Shown here piece after piece: positions 58,303-64,000 of a stretch of DNA of 64,000 bases. Position numbers and translations under genes: made by a program. A model generated the notes under the pieces. That model had not been told where the DNA came from and did not search any database. It saw nothing but the letters and a program-made list of their open reading frames with translations. Numbering within the stretch: the stretch's first letter is position 1; each line of letters opens with the position of its first letter. Source of the stretch: Glycocaulis sp051859565 (lineage in GTDB: Bacteria; Pseudomonadota; Alphaproteobacteria; Caulobacterales; Maricaulaceae); the NCBI RefSeq assembly GCF_051859565.1, contig NZ_JBHYFK010000006.1, positions 124,001-188,000 of the forward strand, given 5' to 3'.

Positions 58303-58902
58303 TTACTGGTTGCTGGCCTGCATGCGGGCATAGGCGGGCCGGGCGTGCAGGCGGGTGATGTAATCGTCAATGCGCGGATTGTCCGGCATCAGCTTGAAGT
58401 GTTTGAGCCAGCCGAGCGCGCCGCCAATCAGGATATCGGCAGCCGAGAAGCGCTCTCCAAGCAGGTAGGGCCCATCCTCCAGCGCGGTCTCGATCAGCGT
58501 GATGACCGTCTCCCACTCGCCCCAGCCGACCGTGCGCGGATCGACATCGAGGTTCTGCGCCTTCGTCACGATGGCCGGTTCCAGCACGCCGGGGCGGAAC
58601 ACGCTCCAGTAGAGATAATCGGCGCGCAGCGGATCACCGATGGCCGGGGCGAGCCCGGCTTGCGGAAACTCATCACACAGGTATAGCGAGATCGCGGCCA
58701 TCTCGGTCAGCGTCTTGCCCTTGTGACGGATGGCGGGAACCTTGCCGGCAGGATTTACTTTAAGAAACTCCGCCTCGCGTGTTTCCCCGCCGAACACGTC
58801 CACCTTGCGCAGTTCGTAGGGCACGCCCAGCTCCTCCACCAGCCAGACCGTGCCGGTGGAGCGGGTGTTGGGGCCATGCCAGACGATGAGGTCAGCGGCC
58901 AT
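58303..58902 (-). CDS. glutathione S-transferase family protein
   Basis: The 199-residue cytosolic GST-like protein has a thioredoxin-fold N-terminal domain (IVWHGPNTRSTGTVWLVEEL, then NPAGKVPAIRHKGKTLTEMAAI with the cis-Pro and Ser/Thr-Glu glutathione site). An all-helical C-terminal domain contains GERFSAADILIGGAL. Substrate is unknown. It is coupled to glyQ by TGATG and lies 19 bases before glyS, so it separates the two synthetase subunit genes in one transcript. The start at 58902 (MAADLIVWHG) avoids an unconserved upstream extension. Confidence 0.87.
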   Translation of the reverse strand: MAADLIVWHGPNTRSTGTVWLVEELGVPYELRKVDVFGGETREAEFLKVNPAGKVPAIRHKGKTLTEMAAISLYLCDEFPQAGLAPAIGDPLRADYLYWSVFRPGVLEPAIVTKAQNLDVDPRTVGWGEWETVITLIETALEDGPYLLGERFSAADILIGGALGWLKHFKLMPDNPRIDDYITRLHARPAYARMQASNQ

Positions 58903-59783
58903 CACGCGGCATCCTTTTTCTGCTGTTCCACCCAGGCGCTGGCGCAGCCCTTGGCGAGCTCTCGCACCCGCGCGATCCAGCTCGCGCGTTCGGCGACCGA
59001 AATCGCGCCGCGCGCATCGACGAGGTTGAAGAGGTGGGAGGCTTTCAGGCACCAGTCATAGGCGGGCAGGGGCAGGGGCGTCGGCAGGCTCAGCAGCGTC
59101 ATGCACTGCTTTTCCGCGCCCTTGAACCACTCGATCAGCATGTCGACATCGGCATGCTCGAAATTGAAGGCCGAGTGCTGGCGCTCGTTTTCAAGGAACA
59201 CATCGCCATAGGAAAGGCCCGCGCCGTTGAAATCGAGGTCGTAGACATTCTCCACGCCCTGCACATACATGGCGAGGCGTTCCAGCCCGTAGGTCAGTTC
59301 GCCGGAGACCAGCTCCACATCCAGCCCGCCGACCTGCTGGAAATAGGTGAACTGGCTCACCTCCATCCCGTCGCACCAGACCTCCCAGCCGAGCCCCCAG
59401 GCGCCGACGGTCGGGTTCTCCCAGTCATCCTCCACAAAGCGCACATCGTGCAGGCGCCGGTCGATGCCGAGCGCGTCCAGCGAGCCGAGATACAGGTCCT
59501 GAATATCGGCCGGGCAGGGCTTCAGGAGCACCTGGAACTGGTAATAGTGCTGCAGCCGGTTCGGGTTCTCGCCATAGCGCCCGTCGCCCGGACGGCGCGA
59601 GGGCTGCACATAGGCCGCCCGCCACGGCTTTGGCCCCAGTGAGCGCAAGGTGGTCGCGGGATGCAAAGTGCCAGCGCCAACCTCGGTGTCATAGGGCTGG
59701 AGAATGGCGCAGCCCTGTTTTGCCCAATAGTGCTGGAGCGTCAGGATCAGGTCCTGAAAGGACGGGGCTTTTTGCTCGGCCAT
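58902..59783 (-). CDS. glyQ: glycyl-tRNA synthetase alpha subunit
   Basis: Catalytic subunit of the alpha2-beta2 glycyl-tRNA synthetase. The 293-residue protein has the typical sequence order: FQDLILTLQHYWAKQGCAI, QPYDTEVGAGTLHPATTLR, the class II region YVQPSRRPGDGRYGENPNRL, YYQFQVLLKPCP, WGLGWEVWCDGMEVSQFTYF and SGELTYGLERLAMY. It starts at MAEQKAPSF. Its stop overlaps the ATG of the GST gene by one base. Confidence 0.97.
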   Translation of the reverse strand: MAEQKAPSFQDLILTLQHYWAKQGCAILQPYDTEVGAGTLHPATTLRSLGPKPWRAAYVQPSRRPGDGRYGENPNRLQHYYQFQVLLKPCPADIQDLYLGSLDALGIDRRLHDVRFVEDDWENPTVGAWGLGWEVWCDGMEVSQFTYFQQVGGLDVELVSGELTYGLERLAMYVQGVENVYDLDFNGAGLSYGDVFLENERQHSAFNFEHADVDMLIEWFKGAEKQCMTLLSLPTPLPLPAYDWCLKASHLFNLVDARGAISVAERASWIARVRELAKGCASAWVEQQKKDAA

Positions 59784-59865
59784 GACACGGGTTCCGGCGG
59801 GGGTGGAAATTGCGCGCGAACCTAGGCGCGCCCGCGCCCGCAATCAAGCCGCAGATCAGGCGGTG

Positions 59866-60315
59866 TCAGGCGGGTCTGCCATGCTGGCCGTCACAGGCCG
59901 GCGGGCGCTTCATGCCTTCCACGATGTCGGCGAGGGTTCGGCCCTGCAATTCGCGGATCAATTCTGCCTCGGCGCGGGCAAAAGCCTCCTGCATGGAGGC
60001 GTTTACCGCCTGCTCCACAAGGCATTCAGGCCTGTCCCGGCTGGGGCCGATGGCAAAGAGCGCGCCCGGCTCCAGCGCGCGGTGAACGTCCAGCAGGGTG
60101 ATGGCGCTTAAAGGCCGGGTCAGCCGCCAGCCGCCGCCATGACCCTTCTCCGACACGACATAGCCCTGATCGCGCAGGCCCGCCATCGTGCGCCGGACCA
60201 CCACCGGATTGGTATTCAGCATGGCGGCTATCTCTTGGGACGTGCAGGGTTTTTCGGCCTCCCCCATGTGGATCAGCACGTGGAGCATGCGGCTCAGCCG
60301 GTAATCGCGTGCCAT
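59866..60315 (-). CDS. Rrf2-family transcriptional regulator
   Basis: The 149-residue winged-helix regulator contains MLHVLIHMGEAEKPCTSQEIAAMLNTNPVVVRRTMAGLRDQGYV (helix-turn-helix in the middle of this stretch), GGGWRLTRP and AITLLDVHRALE. The cysteine triad that binds Fe-S clusters in IscR and NsrR is absent. It therefore belongs to the cluster-free, YwnA-like subgroup. It is divergent from a thioredoxin-reductase-like gene. Two ACTTTTAAAGT-type palindromes in the gap are likely its operators, giving autoregulation and control of the oxidoreductase. Confidence 0.88.
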   Translation of the reverse strand: MARDYRLSRMLHVLIHMGEAEKPCTSQEIAAMLNTNPVVVRRTMAGLRDQGYVVSEKGHGGGWRLTRPLSAITLLDVHRALEPGALFAIGPSRDRPECLVEQAVNASMQEAFARAEAELIRELQGRTLADIVEGMKRPPACDGQHGRPA

Positions 60316-60344
60316 GGGCGGTGTCCTGTTTCGCGGATCTTGCA

Positions 60345-60355
60345 ACTTTTAAAGT
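60345..60355. promoter_or_regulatory. palindromic operator 1, Rrf2/oxidoreductase gap
   Basis: ACTTTTAAAGT, a perfect 5-1-5 palindrome, 30 bases ahead of the regulator start. Its centre is 42 bases from that of operator 2, four helical turns. Confidence 0.65.
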
Positions 60356-60386
60356 AGCAAGGGATTGACTCCACCGCAAACACGTA

Positions 60387-60397
60387 ACATTTAAAGT
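60387..60397. promoter_or_regulatory. palindromic operator 2, Rrf2/oxidoreductase gap
   Basis: ACATTTAAAGT, one change from operator 1. It overlaps the expected -10 region of a plus-strand promoter whose -35-like TTGACT lies at 60365-60370, 17 bases upstream of CATTTA. Confidence 0.6.
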
Positions 60398-60425
60398 GGC
60401 GTGATAAGCGGCAAAGGAGCCAGCC

Positions 60426-61313
60426 ATGCAATACGACGTCATCATTATCGGGGGCAGCTATGCGGGGCTGGCCGCCGGATTGCAGCTGGCGAGGGCCCGC
60501 AGGCGGGTGCTGGTGGTAGATACGGGTGTGCGGCGCAATCGCTTTGCCAGCGCATCGCACGGATTTTTCGGCCATGATGGCGTGCCGCCTGCTGACCTCG
60601 CTGCACTGGGCCGTGAGCAGCTTCTCGCCTATCCGACGGTGGAATGGCATGAGGGCGAAGCACGCCGGGTTGAGCCGGTTGAGGGCGGCTACGCGGTCTG
60701 CCTCGGCGATACATCCGCCAGAGCCTCACGCATCATTCTGGCGACCGGTATACGCGATGTGCTGCCCGATATTCCGGGGTTGGAGGAACGCTGGGGGCGG
60801 CATGTCTTCCACTGCCCTTACTGCCATGGCTATGAGCTGGGTGGAGGCCCGGTCGGGGTGCTCGCCAGCTCAGCCATGGCGGTGCATCAGGCGATGATGC
60901 TGCCCGACTGGGGCCCGACGACGCTATTTTCAGATGGCTTGTTCAGGCCCGGCGCAGAGGAACTTGCAGGCCTCGAACGCCGTGGGGTGAAGCTGGAACA
61001 CGTGCCGGTGGCCCGCATCGAAGGCGAGGGGGTGAACATCCTGCTCGCCGACGACCGCACGGTTTCTCTGGCGGGCCTGTTTGTCCAGCCGCGCATGGAG
61101 ATGACGTCAGGCATCGCGCACCAGATGGGCCTTGCCTTCGAGGAAGGGCCGCTGGGTGCCTTCGTGCAGACCGACGCGATGAAACAGACCAGCCGACCGG
61201 GCGTCTTCGCGTGCGGGGACATGGCCCGGCCCGCCGGTTCGGTGGGGTTCGCGGTCGCCGATGGCACGATGGCAGGGCTTGCCGCGCACCGCTCGCTTAT
61301 CTTCGGGTTGTAG
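60426..61313 (+). CDS. thioredoxin-reductase-like NAD(P)/FAD-dependent oxidoreductase
   Basis: The 295-residue two-dinucleotide-binding flavoprotein has the FAD motif VIIIGGSYAGLAAGL, the ILATGIRDVLPDIPG segment and the redox pair CPYC (Cys130 and Cys133, in FHCPYCHGYE). The ending is FACGDMARPAGSVGFAVADG. Unlike true TrxB, the second glycine-rich NADPH motif is weak (GVLASSAMAVHQAM). The natural partner may therefore not be thioredoxin. Ribosome site AAAGGAG precedes the ATG. The divergent Rrf2 regulator probably controls it in response to thiol or electrophile stress (inference). Confidence 0.87.
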   Translation: MQYDVIIIGGSYAGLAAGLQLARARRRVLVVDTGVRRNRFASASHGFFGHDGVPPADLAALGREQLLAYPTVEWHEGEARRVEPVEGGYAVCLGDTSARASRIILATGIRDVLPDIPGLEERWGRHVFHCPYCHGYELGGGPVGVLASSAMAVHQAMMLPDWGPTTLFSDGLFRPGAEELAGLERRGVKLEHVPVARIEGEGVNILLADDRTVSLAGLFVQPRMEMTSGIAHQMGLAFEEGPLGAFVQTDAMKQTSRPGVFACGDMARPAGSVGFAVADGTMAGLAAHRSLIFGL

Positions 61314-61332
61314 GCGCGCTACACACCCATGC

Positions 61333-61370
61333 GGTAGATGTCTCCCCCGCAGGCGGGGGAGACATCTACC
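61333..61370. repeat. 38-bp perfect hairpin
   Basis: Two 18-base arms (GGTAGATGTCTCCCCCGC and its complement) with a 2-base centre, 20 bases after the oxidoreductase stop. The CTCCCCC/GGGGGAG core resembles rep-B arms. No T-run follows; it may be a repeat fragment that also ends the transcript. Confidence 0.75.
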
Positions 61371-61560
61371 GTCGCAAATAGTCCCGATACGGGGAAATCG
61401 AGGCATGACGGCTGGCGCCCGCGCCGCTTCTCACGTTGGGGTGCAAGAAAACTGTCTTGCATCCCCCCTTGCCGGGGCGTAGAAACATCCCACCTTAGGC
61501 TCACTAAGAGCAAAACGGCGTGACCGGTGACCGGCCCGCCGATTTTCTGGCCCCTCATAA

Positions 61561-61575
61561 TGCTCAAAATGAGCA
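61561..61575 (+). promoter_or_regulatory. palindrome ahead of nadA, possible operator
   Basis: TGCTCA-AAA-TGAGCA, 29 bases before the nadA ATG. The position fits an operator for a regulator of NAD synthesis; the regulator is not identifiable here. The rest of 61314-61603 shows no gene. Confidence 0.45.
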
Positions 61576-61603
61576 AAAGAGGGCAGGGAGAGGATGAGAC
61601 GCG

Positions 61604-62731
61604 ATGGACCGGCACGACCCGACCCGCATGCAAGCCCTTGATAATGCATGGCCCGCCGCTGAGGCGCTGGTCTATGATGCGGGCGTGAAGGCGCGCACCG
61701 ATCACCTTTATGAGAAGGTGAAATCGGTGGTGACGCCGATGGAGTGGCCGCTGCATGCGCCGCTGATCGACGCGATCAACCGCCTGAAGATAGAGCGCGA
61801 TGCTGTCATCCTCGCCCATAACTATATGACCGCCGACATCTTCCACACGGTGGGCGATATCATGGGAGATTCGCTCAAGCTCGCGCAGGAAGCGGCGAAG
61901 ACCGAGGCCCGCGTGATCGTGCAGGCGGGCGTCCACTTCATGGCCGAAACGGCGAAAATCCTCTCGCCGGAAAAAACCGTGCTGATCCCTGATGAGCGCG
62001 CGGGCTGTTCGCTGGCCGCCTCCATCACCGGCGCGAATGTGCGCGCCATCCGCGAGGCTTATCCCGACTATCCGATCGTCACTTATGTGAACACGTCCGC
62101 CGAGGTGAAGGCGTATTCCGACATCTGCTGCACCTCGTCCAATGCCGTGCAGGTGGTCGAGGCCATCGCGCGCGAGTGGAATACCGACACGGTCATCCTC
62201 ATTCCGGACGAGTATCTCGCCAGGAATGTCGCCAGCCAGACCGGCATCCGCATCCTCACCTGGAAGGGCAGTTGCGAGGTGCATGAGCAGTTCACGGTGG
62301 AGGATATCGAGGCCCTGCGCGCCGCCCACCCCGAAGCCATGATCATCACGCACCCGGAGTGTCCGCCGGACGTGCTCAAAGCCGCTGACTTTGCCGGCTC
62401 CACCGGCGCGATGGCGGCTTATGTGAAGGATCACCAGCCGCAGACCGCCATCCTCATCACCGAGTGCTCGATGAGCGATAATGTGGCGGTGGAAAATCCG
62501 GGCGTGAACTTCGTAAAGCCCTGCAATCTCTGCCCGCACATGAAGCGCATCACGCTTAAGGGGATCTATGAAGCCCTGCGCGACATGAAGCATGAAGTCC
62601 ATGTCGATCCGCTGATCGCTGAGCGTGCCAAAGCCAGCGTGGATGCCATGCTGGCCCTGCCATCGCTGGGCAAGCCGCCCGCCTTTGACACCAGCAAGCC
62701 TGCCGTCTCGATCCCCTATGTGAGCGTTTAG
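61604..62731 (+). CDS. nadA: quinolinate synthase
   Basis: [4Fe-4S] enzyme that condenses iminoaspartate with dihydroxyacetone phosphate to quinolinate in de novo NAD synthesis. The 375-residue protein shows VILAHNYMTADIFH, GDSLKLAQEAAK, and likely cluster cysteines in ERAGCSLA (Cys135), KGSCEVHEQF (Cys224) and CNLCPHMK (Cys310). THPECPPDV and the YVNTSAEVKA region are also typical. The start follows GGGAGAGGA. nadB is downstream on the same strand, separated by 111 bases that contain a rep-A element. Confidence 0.95.
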   Translation: MDRHDPTRMQALDNAWPAAEALVYDAGVKARTDHLYEKVKSVVTPMEWPLHAPLIDAINRLKIERDAVILAHNYMTADIFHTVGDIMGDSLKLAQEAAKTEARVIVQAGVHFMAETAKILSPEKTVLIPDERAGCSLAASITGANVRAIREAYPDYPIVTYVNTSAEVKAYSDICCTSSNAVQVVEAIAREWNTDTVILIPDEYLARNVASQTGIRILTWKGSCEVHEQFTVEDIEALRAAHPEAMIITHPECPPDVLKAADFAGSTGAMAAYVKDHQPQTAILITECSMSDNVAVENPGVNFVKPCNLCPHMKRITLKGIYEALRDMKHEVHVDPLIAERAKASVDAMLALPSLGKPPAFDTSKPAVSIPYVSV

Positions 62732-62741
62732 CCAACAGCGA

Positions 62742-62827
62742 TGAAACCCCGGACGCGAAGCGATCCGGGGCCTGCGGCCATTTCTGCACGAGATCCCGGC
62801 TCTGCGCTGCGCTTGGCCGGGAGTTCA
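62742..62827. repeat. rep-A palindromic element, intergenic copy 4, between nadA and nadB
   Basis: An 86-bp copy in the orientation TGAAACCCCGG to CCGGGAGTTCA. It starts 10 bases after the nadA stop and ends 15 bases before the nadB GTG. The first hairpin is CCCCGGA-CGC-GAA-GCG-ATCCGGGG. Confidence 0.9.
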
Positions 62828-62842
62828 AGGATAGGTAATCCG

Positions 62843-64000
62843 GTGACCCACCCCCTCATCATTATCGGCGCTGGCATAGCGGGCTTGTGGACCGCGCTGC
62901 ATGCCGCTCCGCGCCGGGTGGTTCTGCTGACGGGCGCAAAGCTGGGGGAGGGCAGTTCCACCGGCTGGGCGCAGGGTGGCGTGGCCGCTGCGCTGGGGCC
63001 CGATGACAGCCCGTCCTTGCATGCGTGCGACACGATTGCTGCCGGAGCAGGGCTGGTCGATGAGGCGGCCGCTTACCTGCTGGCCGAAGCCGGACCTGCC
63101 GAGATCGAGGCGCTGTATGCGCTGGGCGCGCCGTTCGAACGGGAAGCCGACGGCAGCTGGGCATTGTCGCGCGAAGCCGCCCATTCACGTGCCCGTGTGG
63201 CGCGGGTGAAGGGGGATCAGGCCGGGGCGGGCATACTCGCCGCTTTGATCGAAGCCGTTCAGGCCGCACCCCATATCGAGATCCGCGAGGGCTGGCGTGC
63301 AGCGGGCCTGATACCCGATGAACACGGCGGCTGCGCAGGCGTGATCGCGTTTGATGCGGGCGGCGCGCGCCATGAGATTCTGGCCAGCGATGTGGTGCTG
63401 GCGACGGGCAGTTTGTGTGGGCTCTATGGCGTGACGACGACGCCTGCAAGCAGTCAGGGCCAGGCCTTAGCCTGGGCCGCGCAGTTCGGCGCGGTCATTC
63501 AGGACCCGGAATTTGTCCAGTTCCACCCGACGGCTATCGATGTGGGCCGCGATCCCGCGCCGCTCGCCACCGAAGCCCTGCGCGGTGAAGGCGCCACGCT
63601 CATCGACGCGAAAGGCCATCGCTTCATGCGCGGCGTTCACTCGCAAGCCGAGCTCGCCCCGCGCGATGTGGTGGCCCGCGCTGTCCACCGTCAGGTGAAG
63701 ACCGGGCGCGGGGCGTATCTCGATGCCCGCGCGGCGGTGGGCGAGGCATTTCCGGAGCGCTTTCCGGCCGTGTTTGCCGCGTGTCAGGAGGCTGGCATTG
63801 ATCCGCGGCTTGAGCCAATCCCGGTCGCGCCGGCCGCGCACTATCATATGGGCGGGGTGGCGACGGACACCGAAGGCTTTACCGGCGTGCCGGGCCTCTG
63901 GGCCGTGGGCGAGTGCGCGTCCACCGGCGTGCATGGCGCGAACCGGCTGGCGTCAAACTCCCTGCTGGAAGGGCTGGTCTTCGGGCGTCGGGCGTCAGAG
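62843..64000 (+). CDS. nadB: L-aspartate oxidase (partial, runs off the window)
   Basis: FAD enzyme that oxidises L-aspartate to iminoaspartate for NadA. The first 386 residues are present with no stop. The FAD motif LIIIGAGIAGLWTAL is followed by GSSTGWAQGGVAAALGPDD (typical of NadB), SHSRARV-like AAHSRARVARVKGD, the active-site stretch FVQFHPTAID, and LRGEGATLIDAKGHRFM. HYHMGGVATDTEGFTGVPGLWAVGECAS and the NRLASNSLLEGLVFG motif close the visible part. The start is the GTG at 62843. With nadA it forms the quinolinate pathway; nadC probably follows beyond the window. Confidence 0.94.
   Translation, partial: MTHPLIIIGAGIAGLWTALHAAPRRVVLLTGAKLGEGSSTGWAQGGVAAALGPDDSPSLHACDTIAAGAGLVDEAAAYLLAEAGPAEIEALYALGAPFEREADGSWALSREAAHSRARVARVKGDQAGAGILAALIEAVQAAPHIEIREGWRAAGLIPDEHGGCAGVIAFDAGGARHEILASDVVLATGSLCGLYGVTTTPASSQGQALAWAAQFGAVIQDPEFVQFHPTAIDVGRDPAPLATEALRGEGATLIDAKGHRFMRGVHSQAELAPRDVVARAVHRQVKTGRGAYLDARAAVGEAFPERFPAVFAACQEAGIDPRLEPIPVAPAAHYHMGGVATDTEGFTGVPGLWAVGECASTGVHGANRLASNSLLEGLVFGRRASE

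Noticed and set aside
1..64000. CRISPR array, tRNA or rRNA genes
   Set aside because: No regularly spaced direct repeats and no tRNA T-loop or rRNA signature was seen on reading both strands; this was by eye and a scan with tRNAscan-SE and Infernal would be decisive.

Overview
The window is a visibly GC-rich stretch of alphaproteobacterial chromosome with core genes packed on both strands. A CcrM-type GANTC methyltransferase with a CtrA-like box upstream, a DciA-like helicase loader, alphaproteobacterial-type Icd, RpsD and GlyQ/GlyS, and a BolA/Grx4 pair point to the Caulobacterales/Maricaulales side of the class (Maricaulaceae or Hyphomonadaceae-like; inference from gene content, not a database match). 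No rRNA, tRNA, CRISPR array, prophage or insertion sequence was recognised.

Layout. 1-7.2 kb: a partial gene, a helix-hairpin-helix membrane protein, meaB, icd, trmJ, a heparinase II/III-like lipoprotein and rpsD. 7.2-12.2 kb: minus-strand transporters with a flavin amine oxidase, then two small envelope proteins. 12.3-21.5 kb: mgtE, gcdH, ThuA-like protein, thioesterase, M28 peptidase, bolA-grxD, a CN-hydrolase, small membrane proteins and a MaoC-like protein. 21.6-27.3 kb: a tight plus-strand run dusA-TauE-crotonase-BaiN, then a chemoreceptor. 27.5-36 kb: SDR, lepB, YbjQ, small membrane proteins, an acyl-CoA dehydrogenase and a cytochrome b561/YceI pair whose second start codon is hidden by 15 Ns. 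36-44 kb: dciA and mutY (divergent), ccrM, rnhB, a radical SAM protein, two TIGR0428x-type glycosyltransferases and a family 4 UDG. 44-53 kb: ETF-QO-TPR-ispE-GT4 operon, a polyprenyl diphosphate synthase, DUF2007-TrmN6-small protein and a SleB-like hydrolase. 53-64 kb: ppdK, glyQ-GST-glyS, an Rrf2 regulator divergent from a thioredoxin-reductase-like protein, nadA and partial nadB.

The most striking feature is a set of palindromic repeats. One family (rep-A, about 86-95 bp, three predicted hairpins) occurs six times. Four copies are intergenic, one of them between nadA and nadB. Two lie in frame inside glyS, where each adds a nearly identical 30-residue peptide to the glycyl-tRNA synthetase beta subunit. 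A second family (rep-B) has one large intergenic copy and one in-frame copy inside a DUF2064 glycosyltransferase gene. This resembles in principle the Rickettsia palindromic elements that insert into coding genes, but the sequences here look like a separate set. Further families form nested composites in other gaps.

Other points of note: a CtrA box and GANTC site ahead of ccrM; two palindromic operators exactly 42 bp apart in the Rrf2/oxidoreductase gap; a 527-bp gap at 31.0-31.6 kb full of inverted repeats that may encode a structured RNA; and three very short membrane-protein genes (24, 50 and 30 residues).
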